DNA of 64,000 nt from Xylanibacter ruminicola (GTDB taxonomy: Bacteria; Bacteroidota; Bacteroidia; Bacteroidales; Bacteroidaceae), in the NCBI RefSeq assembly GCF_900107775.1, contig NZ_FNRF01000002.1, forward strand, positions 62,001-126,000, in the 5' to 3' direction. A program made the position numbers and the translations under genes. Positions 23,378 to 33,612 of the stretch are shown piece by piece; the stretch's first letter is position 1, and every line of letters starts with the position of its first letter. The notes under the pieces are model-generated. The model made no database searches, was not told the DNA's origin, and worked only from the letters and a program-made list of their open reading frames with translations.

Positions 23378-25201
23378 ATGAAGCTGAGACTGATTAACAT
23401 TCTACTTATATTAACGTTTGCCCTTAAGGTAAATGCTAACAATCTCGGCTATTCTGATTCTAAGCCTTTGATTCTCGGAATCGATCAGGACTATCCGCCA
23501 TTAGAGTATGTTGATGAAAAAGGAAAACCTAGTGGCGCCGATGTGGAATTCTCGAAGATTCTGATGAAGCGGATGAACATCCCGTTTAAGTTTGCACCTA
23601 ACACATGGGGAGCTATTGCAAACGATATCTTAGGTGGTAAGGTTGATTTGGGTATGATGGTTTATTCGCCTTATCGCAAGGATGTTACCAATTACTCGCG
23701 TGCCGTGATCAGACTGTACTACCAGTTGGTAACTCGAAAGGGTACCAAGAGGAACTACGGACTGCGCGACATGCACAATGTAGAGGTGGCGCTGATGGCC
23801 AGTAGGCCCGTACGCGACACGCTGCAGAAGATTGGTGCACGACTGGTGATAGTAGATGACCTGACCAAGGCGATGAAGGAACTGTCGGCAGGCAAATACG
23901 ATGCGGTGGTATGCTATCGTTATCAGGCTAAGTATCTGATAGGCAAGTATAAACTGCAGAATCTGGAGCAGGAAGACCTGACGCTGACACCACGCGAATA
24001 CTGCTACGCAAGTAGCAACAAAAAGTTGATTAATGCTATCGACAAGGAATTGGATAAGATGGAGGAAGAGGGCCTGATGGACGAAGTGTATGGCAACGTG
24101 GCTTCGACATTCAATGGCATTATCATACCGCGATGGGTATATATCGCCATTGTGGCATTTGTGATTGTGGCGCTGCTGGCTGTGATATTAAACCAGATGC
24201 ATAACACGCGCCAGCTGAAGAAGGCGCTGGATACAGCCCGTGAAAACGAGGAGAAAGCTAAAGCCAGCGAGGAAAAGGCACGCCAGAGTGAGGAGGTGGC
24301 ACGTGCTAATGCCGAGAAGGCTAGGGAGAACGAGGCTATTGCTAATGCTAATGCCGAAAAGGCCAGGGCCAGCGAGGCAGAGGCACAGCGTATTGCCGAT
24401 GTGGCAAAGCGCAATGCTAAGGAGGCCGAACATAATGCTATGGTAGCCAGTCAGAATGAGGCAAAAGCTCGCGAGGCAGCTGAAGCTGCCCGAAAGAGCG
24501 AAGAACTGAAGGATATCTTCCTGGGTAATATGAGTCACTCGCTCCGTACACCGCTGAATGCCATCATCGGATTCTCGGATCTGCTGATGACGATGGATGA
24601 TAGTGCTTTGCCACCCGAGGAGCGTGCCAATCTGTTGCAGCTGATTAATAAGAACGGACTGGAACTGCTGCACCTGATTAACGAACTGTTATCGTTAAGC
24701 GAGGTTGAGGGTGATACTCAGCTGTTTAAGCGCGAGGTTACCGATGTGGATTACGAAATGGGACAGTATGCCTCAGAGATTCGTATGCAGCTGAAAGATG
24801 GTGTAACCCTTGAGGTGATTGAACCTATCGACGGTTTGCGTGCGCTGGTTGACAAGAAGCTGATGCGAATTGTAACCATGCACCTGCTTGAGAATGCCAT
24901 GCAGCATACTACTGAGGGTAAGATCACCCTGTCTTACTACCTGAAAGAAGGCGGTATGTATGTAGAGGTGAAGGATATGGGTGAGGGACTGCCCGAGAAA
25001 CTGAAACAGAATATATTCGGACTGTTGGCCGACAAGAATACATATACCCACGACGAGAATCAGGATAATCCAGGATTGGGACTGAGTGTTTGTAAGGCCA
25101 TTATCGACCGATGCAACGGAAAAATAGGTGCGCGCGATAACACAGAAGACGGCAGAGGCACAATCTTCTGGTATTGGACGCCAACTGAGATATTAAACTA
25201 G
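23378..25201 (+). CDS. Hybrid sensor: solute-binding domain, coiled coil and histidine kinase
   Basis: The 607-residue protein begins with a signal peptide and a family-3 periplasmic solute-binding domain (about 25-245; ILGIDQDYPPLEYVDEKGKPSG, GGKVDLGMM). It then crosses the membrane (252-272), has an unusual Ala/Glu/Lys/Arg-rich coiled coil (about 289-378, repeating units like NAEKARE), and ends with a histidine kinase. His387 lies in MSHSLRTPLNAIIGFSDLL; the ATPase has HLLENAMQHT, DMGEGLPEKL and GLGLSVCKAI. The residue after the His is Ser rather than the usual acid. An amino acid or similar ligand is likely. No response regulator is adjacent, so its partner is elsewhere. It is followed 13 bases later by an antiporter gene with a good Shine-Dalgarno. 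Confidence 0.85.
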   Translation: MKLRLINILLILTFALKVNANNLGYSDSKPLILGIDQDYPPLEYVDEKGKPSGADVEFSKILMKRMNIPFKFAPNTWGAIANDILGGKVDLGMMVYSPYRKDVTNYSRAVIRLYYQLVTRKGTKRNYGLRDMHNVEVALMASRPVRDTLQKIGARLVIVDDLTKAMKELSAGKYDAVVCYRYQAKYLIGKYKLQNLEQEDLTLTPREYCYASSNKKLINAIDKELDKMEEEGLMDEVYGNVASTFNGIIIPRWVYIAIVAFVIVALLAVILNQMHNTRQLKKALDTARENEEKAKASEEKARQSEEVARANAEKARENEAIANANAEKARASEAEAQRIADVAKRNAKEAEHNAMVASQNEAKAREAAEAARKSEELKDIFLGNMSHSLRTPLNAIIGFSDLLMTMDDSALPPEERANLLQLINKNGLELLHLINELLSLSEVEGDTQLFKREVTDVDYEMGQYASEIRMQLKDGVTLEVIEPIDGLRALVDKKLMRIVTMHLLENAMQHTTEGKITLSYYLKEGGMYVEVKDMGEGLPEKLKQNIFGLLADKNTYTHDENQDNPGLGLSVCKAIIDRCNGKIGARDNTEDGRGTIFWYWTPTEILN

Positions 25202-25214
25202 GAGGCATAGGGAA

Positions 25215-26606
25215 ATGACACTAATCATCGTCATATTACTATTGTTAGGTTACGTTGTGATTGCCACAGGCCATACAACGGGTGTAAACAAATCGGCTAT
25301 TGCCATCTTTATCGGCACCGTGGGGTGGGTGGTATACATCTGCTACGGCACCGATTTCGTTATGCAGCGCCATGCCCAGGATTACTGGGAGTTCTTAGCA
25401 GGAAGCTTGCCGTCGAGCGAGGCCGTTAAGTACTATATATATAATAATGTATTTCTTTATTATGTAGGTCGTGCTGCCAGCATTGTGATGTTCCTGCTGG
25501 CTACCATGAGTATTGTTGAGATTCTGCATAACAATGGTTGCTTTGATTTCGTTACCAAGTGGATCAGAACCCGTAACTCAAAGCGCCTGTTATGGACCAT
25601 CACATTGGCTACTTTTATTCTGTCGGCTAATCTCGACAACCTTACTACGGCTACCATGATGCTGGTTATTATGCATAGCATTGTGCAGAACCGTCGTCAG
25701 CGTATGCTGATAGGTGCTGCCATTGTGATTGCTGCCAACTGTGGTGGATGCCTGACGGTGATTGGCGATCCTACCACTCTGGTACTGTGGGGCGACGAGG
25801 CTATCACAGCCACCAACTATTCGTCGTATCTGGCCCTGCCAGCCCTCTTGGCTTGGATAGTACCTACCATACTGATTAACCGCGAACTGCCTGAACGCCT
25901 GGATACCCAGTGGGCACCTATGCCGTTTCGTGGCGACGATACCAATCTGTTGCCTTGGCAGCGTGTGGTAATGCTGTTTGTAGGTATCGGTGGTTTGTGG
26001 TTTATCCCTACCTTCCATACCATCACCAAACTGTCGCCATTCCTTGGCGCCCTGTGTGTGCTCAGCATTCTATGGGTGGTAAACGAGGTGATGAACCGCA
26101 AGCTGAATAGTGCCGACCAGATGATGCAGCGCCTGACACCACGTTCGGTACAGTACGGCTCGTTACAGCAGATACTGTTTGTGATGGGTATCATGCTGGC
26201 GATGGGTGTGGTAACCGAAACAGGCGTGTTTGGCGATGTGGCCGAGTGGATAGATGATACCGTTCACAGCGTATGGGTACTCGGTATCGTATCTGGTTTC
26301 CTCAGCGGTATCGTTGATTCTTTCACCATCGCCATGAGCGATATCTCACTTTATCAGATAGCCGATGCTGCACTTGTTGGTTCGTACGACGAGAATTTCG
26401 TAACCAATGGCGCCTACTGGAAGATTATCGCTTTCTGTACCGCCGTAGGTGGCTGTCTGCTCAGCGTTGGTTCGGTTAGCGGACTGGCCCTGATGAAGAT
26501 GGAGCACATGCGTTTAGGCTGGTATATTAAGAACCTGACGCTGAAGGTGCTGGCAGGTATGCTGGTAGGCTTGGGTGTGCTGTGGATTGAGTTGAATTAT
26601 GTATAA
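25215..26606 (+). CDS. nhaD: NhaD-type Na+/H+ antiporter
   Basis: The 463-residue integral membrane protein has about twelve hydrophobic segments and motifs of the NhaD branch of the ion-transporter superfamily: FILSANLDNLTTATMM, IAANCGGCLTVIGDPTTLVLWG and, near the C-terminus, GCLLSVGSVSGLALM. NhaD exports sodium (or lithium) in exchange for protons. The ATG at 25215 has a good Shine-Dalgarno (GGAGG at 25201-25205). It sits between the SBP-kinase and pfkA and may share their transcript. Confidence 0.88.
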   Translation: MTLIIVILLLLGYVVIATGHTTGVNKSAIAIFIGTVGWVVYICYGTDFVMQRHAQDYWEFLAGSLPSSEAVKYYIYNNVFLYYVGRAASIVMFLLATMSIVEILHNNGCFDFVTKWIRTRNSKRLLWTITLATFILSANLDNLTTATMMLVIMHSIVQNRRQRMLIGAAIVIAANCGGCLTVIGDPTTLVLWGDEAITATNYSSYLALPALLAWIVPTILINRELPERLDTQWAPMPFRGDDTNLLPWQRVVMLFVGIGGLWFIPTFHTITKLSPFLGALCVLSILWVVNEVMNRKLNSADQMMQRLTPRSVQYGSLQQILFVMGIMLAMGVVTETGVFGDVAEWIDDTVHSVWVLGIVSGFLSGIVDSFTIAMSDISLYQIADAALVGSYDENFVTNGAYWKIIAFCTAVGGCLLSVGSVSGLALMKMEHMRLGWYIKNLTLKVLAGMLVGLGVLWIELNYV

Positions 26607-26627
26607 CTAAACAATTATAGTAGTAAT

Positions 26628-27605
26628 ATGACAAAGATTAAGACAATTGGTATCCTGACGTCGGGAGGCGATGCTCCAGGAATGAATGCCGCTATTCGTG
26701 CTGTGACACGTGCCGGTATTTACAACGGTTTTAGGATTAAAGGTATATATCGTGGTTACGAAGGACTGATTCATGATGAGGTTCAGGAGTTTACCACCGA
26801 GAATGTAAGTGGCATTGTTACTCGTGGTGGTACTATTCTGAAAACGGCCCGCTCAAAGGAGTTCCCAACACCCGAGGGTATGCAGAAGGCTTACGAGACT
26901 TGTGTAAAGGAAGAGATCGACGCACTGGTAGTTATCGGTGGTAACGGTTCGTTGACTGGTGCCCGTAACTTCGGTATGGAGTTCGACTTCCCTGTAATCG
27001 GTCTGCCTGGTACGATTGATAACGATTTGTATGGCACCGATTCTACTATCGGTTATGATACAACCATGAATACCATCATGGAGTGTGTGGACCGTATCCG
27101 TGATACAGCCAACTCGCATGAGCGTATCTTCTTTGTCGAGGTGATGGGGCGTGATGCCGGATTCCTGGCACAGAACTCGGCTATTGCATGTGGTGCTGAG
27201 GCTGCTATCGTACCCGAGGAGAGTACCGATGTCGACCAGTTGGCACAGTTCATGAGTCGTGGTATCCGTAAATCAAAGAAGTCGTGTATCGTGATTGTGT
27301 CGGAGAGTCCTAAGTGTGGCGCTCTGTACTATGCCGATCGCGTCAAGAAGGAGTTCCCTGAGTTTGATGTACGTGTGTCTATCCTGGGACATCTGCAGCG
27401 TGGTGGTACACCATCAGCGCGCGACCGCATTCTGGCTGCTACCACAGGTGTTGGTGCTATCGAAGCCATCAAACAGGGACAGCGCAACGTGATGGTTGGT
27501 ATCCGCAATAACGAGGTGGTTTATGTACCTTTCAGCGAGTGCATCCGTACTGATAAGCGTTTCGACAAGCGACTGATTAAGGTACTCGACGAGCTCAGCA
27601 TTTGA
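26628..27605 (+). CDS. pfkA: 6-phosphofructokinase with Asn in the catalytic loop
   Basis: The enzyme phosphorylates fructose 6-phosphate in glycolysis. Length (325 aa) and motifs are those of the PfkA group: [31 protein letters not shown] (catalytic Asp), [12 protein letters not shown] and [15 protein letters not shown]. In the nucleotide loop the sequence is [10 protein letters not shown]. The Gly after the loop favours ATP over pyrophosphate, but Asn106 takes the place of the Asp (GGDGS in E. coli) that helps bind Mg-ATP. Whether it is fully active is worth checking. It is 21 bases after nhaD. Confidence 0.93.
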   Translation: MTKIKTIGILTSGGDAPGMNAAIRAVTRAGIYNGFRIKGIYRGYEGLIHDEVQEFTTENVSGIVTRGGTILKTARSKEFPTPEGMQKAYETCVKEEIDALVVIGGNGSLTGARNFGMEFDFPVIGLPGTIDNDLYGTDSTIGYDTTMNTIMECVDRIRDTANSHERIFFVEVMGRDAGFLAQNSAIACGAEAAIVPEESTDVDQLAQFMSRGIRKSKKSCIVIVSESPKCGALYYADRVKKEFPEFDVRVSILGHLQRGGTPSARDRILAATTGVGAIEAIKQGQRNVMVGIRNNEVVYVPFSECIRTDKRFDKRLIKVLDELSI

Positions 27606-27666
27606 TATTAAACATTCTTGGCGATGCCAAGCGTACTAAAGAAACGATTAAAAGATTAAACATTAA

Positions 27667-28767
27667 ATGCCAGATATAAAGAAAATAGTTCTGACAGGAG
27701 GACCTTGTGCTGGTAAGACTACCGCGTTGGTAAAGATTACCGAGTATTTCTCAGGGTTTGGTTACAAGGTGTTCAACGTGCCCGAGGTGCCTACTATCTA
27801 TAGTACCGCAGGCTGGAACTACCTTACGCCTAACCGTAAATTGTACTATCAAGGCGAACGTGCCATTCTGGAAACCCAATTGGCACTCGAAAACCAGTTT
27901 ATGAAGTTGGCCGAGGTTTGTGAAGATCCCGTGCTGGTGGTTTGCGATAGAGGCGCGATGGATATTTCGGCCTATATCAAACCCGAGGAGTGGGAGGAGA
28001 TAACCCACATGGCTGGTACCAATTCCGAGGCTTTGCGCGAGAGCTACGATGCTGTGCTGCACCTGGTGAGTGCGGCCGATGGCGCCGAGCAGTATTATAC
28101 TACTGCCACCAACGCCACCCGCTACGAGCAAGCCAACGAAGAAGGATTGCGTATTGCCCGTGAACTGGATAAGAAGGTGATCGAGGCTTGGACCGGTCAT
28201 CCCCATCTGCGTGTGATTAACAATCACGACGATTTCGATAATAAGATCAAGCGTGTGCTTACTGAGATTTCAAAGGTTGTAGGTTTGCCACAGCCTGTGC
28301 AGGAGGAGCGTATCTTCCGTGTTGAAATCATCGGTGAAATTCCCGAGTGCTCCGAGAGCTTGATTACCCAGACCTATCTGGTAGCCGAGCCTGGTAGCGA
28401 GGTGCGCCTGCGCCGCCGCGAATGGAGTGGGGGTAAGGTGGTGAATGTTCACCGCTCGAAGAAACGCATTAGCGAAACCGAAGTGATTGAGACAGAGCGT
28501 CAGGTTGATAACAACCTGTACGAGCAGATGCTGCAGCAGGCCGATCCTTACCGCGTAACCATCCACAAAAAGCGTCAGAGCTTTATCTGGAAAGGTCAGT
28601 TCTTCCAGATCGACACCTTCCAGGACCCTGTCAGCAATCTGGTAATGATGGAAACCAAAGGTATTTCGGAACAGGAAACCGTTAACTTCCCCCCGTTCGT
28701 AAAAGTGCTCGAGGATGTGACCGGAAATCCTAAATATCTGAACTATAACATCGCTTTGCGCCGATGA
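27667..28767 (+). CDS. AAA_28-type P-loop ATPase/kinase fused to CYTH-like domain
   Basis: The 366-residue protein has an N-terminal P-loop domain (Walker A TGGPCAGKTT, residues 10-19; Walker B-like VLVVCDRGAMD) of the AAA_28 kind. From about residue 215 a C-terminal domain resembles CYTH/triphosphate-tunnel enzymes, with alternating charged strands (EERIFRVEIIGEIP, AEPGSEVRLRRREWSGG, ETERQVDN). Eukaryotic relatives include the TRPL translocation defect protein 14; the bacterial role is unknown. A nucleotide- or polyphosphate-linked activity would fit both domains but is inference. The start is set directly against heptamer-like repeats (27646-27666). Confidence 0.75.
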   Translation: MPDIKKIVLTGGPCAGKTTALVKITEYFSGFGYKVFNVPEVPTIYSTAGWNYLTPNRKLYYQGERAILETQLALENQFMKLAEVCEDPVLVVCDRGAMDISAYIKPEEWEEITHMAGTNSEALRESYDAVLHLVSAADGAEQYYTTATNATRYEQANEEGLRIARELDKKVIEAWTGHPHLRVINNHDDFDNKIKRVLTEISKVVGLPQPVQEERIFRVEIIGEIPECSESLITQTYLVAEPGSEVRLRRREWSGGKVVNVHRSKKRISETEVIETERQVDNNLYEQMLQQADPYRVTIHKKRQSFIWKGQFFQIDTFQDPVSNLVMMETKGISEQETVNFPPFVKVLEDVTGNPKYLNYNIALRR

Positions 28768-28816
28768 AAAGTCGCCAAAAATGGTGAATTTGGGAATTTT
28801 GTCGTGTAAAAGTTCG

Positions 28817-28844
28817 TTTGTTCGGATAATATTACTTACCTTTG
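28817..28844 (+). promoter_or_regulatory. Promoter of the ATP synthase operon
   Basis: A strong -7 box, TACCTTTG at 28837-28844, lies 55 bases before atpD. A TTTG at 28817-28820 is only 16 bases upstream, shorter than the usual spacing, so the -33 assignment is uncertain. Confidence 0.6.
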
Positions 28845-28883
28845 CAAGCATTATAACGAAAATATAAATCTATAGTAACTTAA

Positions 28884-30424
<1,541 letters not shown>

Positions 30425-30425
<1 letters not shown>

Positions 30426-30459
30426 CATTAAACATTAAAGATTAAACATTAAACATTAA
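30425..30459 (+). repeat. Five tandem heptamers between atpD and atpC
   Basis: ACATTAA, ACATTAA, AGATTAA, ACATTAA, ACATTAA fill the gap between the atpD stop and six bases before the atpC ATG (30465). There is no Shine-Dalgarno. Confidence 0.9.
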
Positions 30460-30464
30460 AGTTT

Positions 30465-30707
30465 ATGTTACAGCTTAAGATTGTTTCTCCCGAAAAGATA
30501 GAGTTCTGCGGTGCGGTTGAGAGCGTATTCGTACCTGGCACAATGGGCCAGTTTGAGATACTGCAGGATCATGCGCCAATCATCTCTACCCTCCAGTGCG
30601 GTACTGTGGAATATACCACAGCCGAGGGAAAAGCCCAGCTGGAGATACAGGGTGGTTTCGTGGAGGTGCAGAAGAATGTGGTAAGTCTTTGTGTAGAACT
30701 GAAGTAA
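30465..30707 (+). CDS. atpC: F1Fo ATP synthase subunit epsilon (short form)
   Basis: The 80-residue protein matches the N-terminal beta-sandwich of subunit epsilon (LKIVSPEKIEF, VFVPGTMGQFEILQDHAPIIS). It couples rotation of the central stalk to the c-ring. The C-terminal helical hairpin of E. coli epsilon, which inhibits ATP hydrolysis, is absent, as is common in this phylum. Its position directly after atpD fits. Confidence 0.93.
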   Translation: MLQLKIVSPEKIEFCGAVESVFVPGTMGQFEILQDHAPIISTLQCGTVEYTTAEGKAQLEIQGGFVEVQKNVVSLCVELK

Positions 30708-30722
30708 TTTTGAGTTAATCGT

Positions 30723-31115
30723 ATGACAATGGATATCCAGAAGTTGAGCGTAGCCTACATCCGACAGGGACTGATGGTAACAGTAGCTCTGGCACTCATC
30801 GCTTTCCTGGTGATGCAGGTAAAGTATCTCGACTTGCTTACACCCGTCATCGTTAGTGTGGCATTCTCGCTTGTAGTATGCGTGAGTATCGCCCTGATAT
30901 GGCGCCGTGTGGCCCTGCGTTCAGCCGATAGCCTGCCTACCTTCTTTACGGCGGTGTCAGGCTTCCGTATGCTGTTGGCGCTGGCGGTTATGTTTGTCTA
31001 TTATCTGGTTGATACTCAAGATTCTATGCTTCGTTTCTTCATGGTGTTTATAGCATTCTATTTTGCTATGCTTGCACACCATTCCATCTTCTTCGCCAGA
31101 ATTAATAATAGATAA
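30723..31115 (+). CDS. Small membrane protein in the ATP synthase operon (AtpI-like position)
   Basis: The 130-residue protein has four predicted membrane helices and little else. It sits between atpC and atpB, where Bacteroidetes operons carry an uncharacterised membrane gene. By position and topology it could play the part of AtpI, which helps assemble the c-ring, but I see no decisive sequence match. Starts at 30723 and 30729 are both possible. Confidence 0.65.
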   Translation: MTMDIQKLSVAYIRQGLMVTVALALIAFLVMQVKYLDLLTPVIVSVAFSLVVCVSIALIWRRVALRSADSLPTFFTAVSGFRMLLALAVMFVYYLVDTQDSMLRFFMVFIAFYFAMLAHHSIFFARINNR

Positions 31116-31121
31116 GTAGTA

Positions 31122-32177
31122 ATGAAAACAATTAGAACGATAATCCTCCTGATGATGGTAGCCCTGCTGCCTGTGCCTGCCCTGGCTAACGAGGGTGGAG
31201 AAGGTGAGGAGCTCGACATCCCCGAGATTGTACTCGAGCACCTGGCCGACTCTTACGAATGGCATATCGCCAGCTATCAGGGTAGTCATATCAGCATTCC
31301 GTTGCCAATCATCCTTCGTAGTGCGAGCGATAATCCAGGACAAAAGTGGTTCTTCTGCACCGCTCACAGTCTGCCCGAGCAGTTCTTCTTCAGCGAGGAA
31401 CATCATGGCAAGATATATGAGCGTGTAGGAGGCGAAGAGGTACGCCCCCTCGACCTGAGCATCACCAAGAGTGTGCTGCAGATATGGATTGTGGTGGTAG
31501 TGCTGATTACGGTTTTCCTGAGCTGTGCCCGCTGGTATAAGAACCACGATGCGAAGAGCGAGGCTCCGAAGGGATTTGTAGGAGCCATGGAGATGATCGT
31601 GATGACGATTCATGACGACCTCATCAAGTCGTCGATAGGTGAGAAGCGCTACAAGCCGTATGCCCCTTACCTGCTCACGGTGTTCTTCTTTATCCTTACC
31701 TGTAATCTCATCGGATTGATACCTGTATTCCCAGGCGGCGCCAATGTTACTGGCAACATTAACATCACCTTCTTCCTGGCGGTGTGCACCATGTTGGCCA
31801 TTAACCTGTTTGCCAATAAGGAGTACTGGAAGGAGATTTTCTGGCCCGAGGTACCTCTGTTCCTCAAGGCCTATCCCGCTCCGGTAATGCCACTCATCGA
31901 GTTGTTCGGCGTGTTCACCAAGCCTTTTGCGCTGATGATCCGTCTTTTTGCCAACATGATGGCAGGTCACGCTGTGATACTCTCGTTCACCTGTGTGATT
32001 TTCCTCGGTTGGTCGATGGGTGTAGGATTCGGTCTCGGACTGAATGCTTTCAGCATCATCATGCTTCTGTTTATGAATGCACTCGAGTTGCTGGTAGCTT
32101 TTGTTCAGGCTTATGTATTTACCATGCTTAGTGCGGTGTTTATCGGGCTTGCCCACAAAGAGCACCACGCAGAGTAA
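31122..32177 (+). CDS. atpB: F1Fo ATP synthase subunit a
   Basis: The 351-residue subunit forms the stator proton half-channels. It starts with a cleavable-looking signal peptide (LLPVPALA) and has a periplasmic N-terminal extension of about 100 residues before the first conserved helix, which is typical of Bacteroidetes AtpB. The key helix has LMIRLFANMMAGHAVILS, with the essential Arg, and the last helices FMNALELLVAFVQAYVFTMLSAVF carry the conserved Glu and Gln. It is seven bases downstream of the small membrane-protein gene. Confidence 0.95.
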   Translation: MKTIRTIILLMMVALLPVPALANEGGEGEELDIPEIVLEHLADSYEWHIASYQGSHISIPLPIILRSASDNPGQKWFFCTAHSLPEQFFFSEEHHGKIYERVGGEEVRPLDLSITKSVLQIWIVVVVLITVFLSCARWYKNHDAKSEAPKGFVGAMEMIVMTIHDDLIKSSIGEKRYKPYAPYLLTVFFFILTCNLIGLIPVFPGGANVTGNINITFFLAVCTMLAINLFANKEYWKEIFWPEVPLFLKAYPAPVMPLIELFGVFTKPFALMIRLFANMMAGHAVILSFTCVIFLGWSMGVGFGLGLNAFSIIMLLFMNALELLVAFVQAYVFTMLSAVFIGLAHKEHHAE

Positions 32178-32248
32178 AATCTAAGAATTGCAAAATTCAA
32201 AAATTGAAATAGAAACAACATTATTAATAATTAAAAATTAAAAGTATT

Positions 32249-32488
32249 ATGATTTCAGCTTTATTTTTAGCCGAGGGTCTGGCTCAGCTGGGCTGCGGTA
32301 TCGGTGCAGGTATTGCAACAATTGGTGCAGGTTTGGGTATTGGTAAGATTGGTGGTAGCGCTATGGACGCTATTGCTCGCCAGCCAGAGGCTACTGGTAA
32401 GATTCAGACCAACATGATTCTGACATCTGCTTTCGTTGAGGGTTGTGCCCTTTTCGCTATCGCAGCTTGTGCATTCCTTATCAAGTAA
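32249..32488 (+). CDS. atpE: F1Fo ATP synthase subunit c
   Basis: The 79-residue hairpin has two membrane helices joined by ARQPEA. The ion-binding carboxylate is Glu64 (SAFVEGCALFAIA). The position that holds the sodium-ligand Gln in Na+-type rotors is Ile31 here, and Glu64 is followed by Gly rather than Ser/Thr. The ring is therefore predicted to carry protons. It has an AT-rich 71-base gap on its 5' side, which may help raise its translation relative to neighbours. Confidence 0.95.
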   Translation: MISALFLAEGLAQLGCGIGAGIATIGAGLGIGKIGGSAMDAIARQPEATGKIQTNMILTSAFVEGCALFAIAACAFLIK

Positions 32489-32542
32489 GGATTGAAGAAT
32501 TCAAGAATTGAAGTTTTCAAGAACTGAAAAATTTTAAATAAT

Positions 32543-33058
32543 ATGGATTTCAGTAAACTGCCAGCAATCCTCACCCCCGATCTGGGACTCTTGTTCTGGA
32601 TGCTTCTGGCGTTTGCCGTCGTCTTCTTCGTACTTGCCAAGTACGGTTTTCCTGCCATCGTAGGTATGGTTGAGGAGCGAAACCGTTACATTGAAGACAG
32701 TCTCAAAAAGGCCCACGAGGCCCAGGAGCGTTTGGCTAACATCGAGAAGGAGGGAGAATCCATCTTGCAGGAGGCACGTGCCAAGCAGGCTCAGATACTG
32801 AAGGAGGCTGCCGAAACACGCGACGCTATTGTGGAGCAGGCTCAGGAGAAGGCTAGGGCCGAAGGTGCCCGACTTTTGGAAGATGCCCGTGTGGCTATCG
32901 ACCAGGAGAAGAAAGCCGCCATTGCCGATATCCGTCAGCAGGTTGCCGCTCTGAGTGTTGGCATCGCCGAGAAGGTTCTCAAGCAGAGCCTGAAGGACGA
33001 CAAGGCACAGATGGATTTGATTGACCGTATGCTGGATGATGTTTCTACTGATAAATAA
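32543..33058 (+). CDS. atpF: F1Fo ATP synthase subunit b
   Basis: The 171-residue peripheral-stalk subunit has one N-terminal membrane helix (LGLLFWMLLAFAVVFFVLAKYGFP, residues 12-35 in part) and then a long charged coiled coil. The upstream gap (32489-32542) consists of near-repeats of AATTCAAG/AATTGAAG, related to the tandem heptamers elsewhere. There is 11-base spacing to atpH. Confidence 0.93.
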   Translation: MDFSKLPAILTPDLGLLFWMLLAFAVVFFVLAKYGFPAIVGMVEERNRYIEDSLKKAHEAQERLANIEKEGESILQEARAKQAQILKEAAETRDAIVEQAQEKARAEGARLLEDARVAIDQEKKAAIADIRQQVAALSVGIAEKVLKQSLKDDKAQMDLIDRMLDDVSTDK

Positions 33059-33069
33059 GCATTAAACGT

Positions 33070-33606
33070 ATGGATATAGGAGTCATATCGGTAAGATACG
33101 CGCGAGCACTCCTCAAGAGTGCCACCGACGCCAAGATAGAGCAGCAGGTGTATGCCGAGATGCAGCAGATAGCCAAGAGCTACATCGAGGTGCCACAGTT
33201 GCGCTCTACGATTGACAATCCGATGCTCTCGAAGGATAAGAAGGAGGCGCTGCTGCTCACAGCGGCAGGCAAGGAACCTTCGGCTCTGATGAAGGCCTTC
33301 GTACAGCTTGTGCTGAAGGAAGACCGCGAGAGTGTGATGCAGTTCATCGCCAATTCGTACGTCACGCTTTACCGCCAGCAGAAGAATGTCATCCGCGGAC
33401 GACTCATCACCGCTGCAGCCGTATCGCCTGAAACAGAACAGAAGATGCGCCGCATGGTGGAGAGTAAGACTAATGGAACAGTAGAGTTTGAGTCGCAGGT
33501 AAACCCCGACATCATCGGTGGTTTCATCCTCGAGTACGACACCTACCGCATGGACGCCAGTGTCAAGACCAAACTCAACAGTATTCTCAATACATTAAAA
33601 AAGTAA
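33070..33606 (+). CDS. atpH: F1Fo ATP synthase subunit delta
   Basis: The 178-residue protein joins the b-subunit stalk to the top of F1. It has the OSCP/delta pattern: N-terminal helical domain beginning GVISVRYARALLKSA and a C-terminal portion with VNPDIIGGFILEYD. It lies between atpF and atpA with spacings of 11 and 6 bases. Confidence 0.93.
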   Translation: MDIGVISVRYARALLKSATDAKIEQQVYAEMQQIAKSYIEVPQLRSTIDNPMLSKDKKEALLLTAAGKEPSALMKAFVQLVLKEDRESVMQFIANSYVTLYRQQKNVIRGRLITAAAVSPETEQKMRRMVESKTNGTVEFESQVNPDIIGGFILEYDTYRMDASVKTKLNSILNTLKK

Positions 33607-33612
33607 ACAACA

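Noticed and set aside
30957..32168. 403-codon open frame antisense to atpB
   Set aside because: The plus strand carries the essential subunit-a motifs within an intact atp operon.
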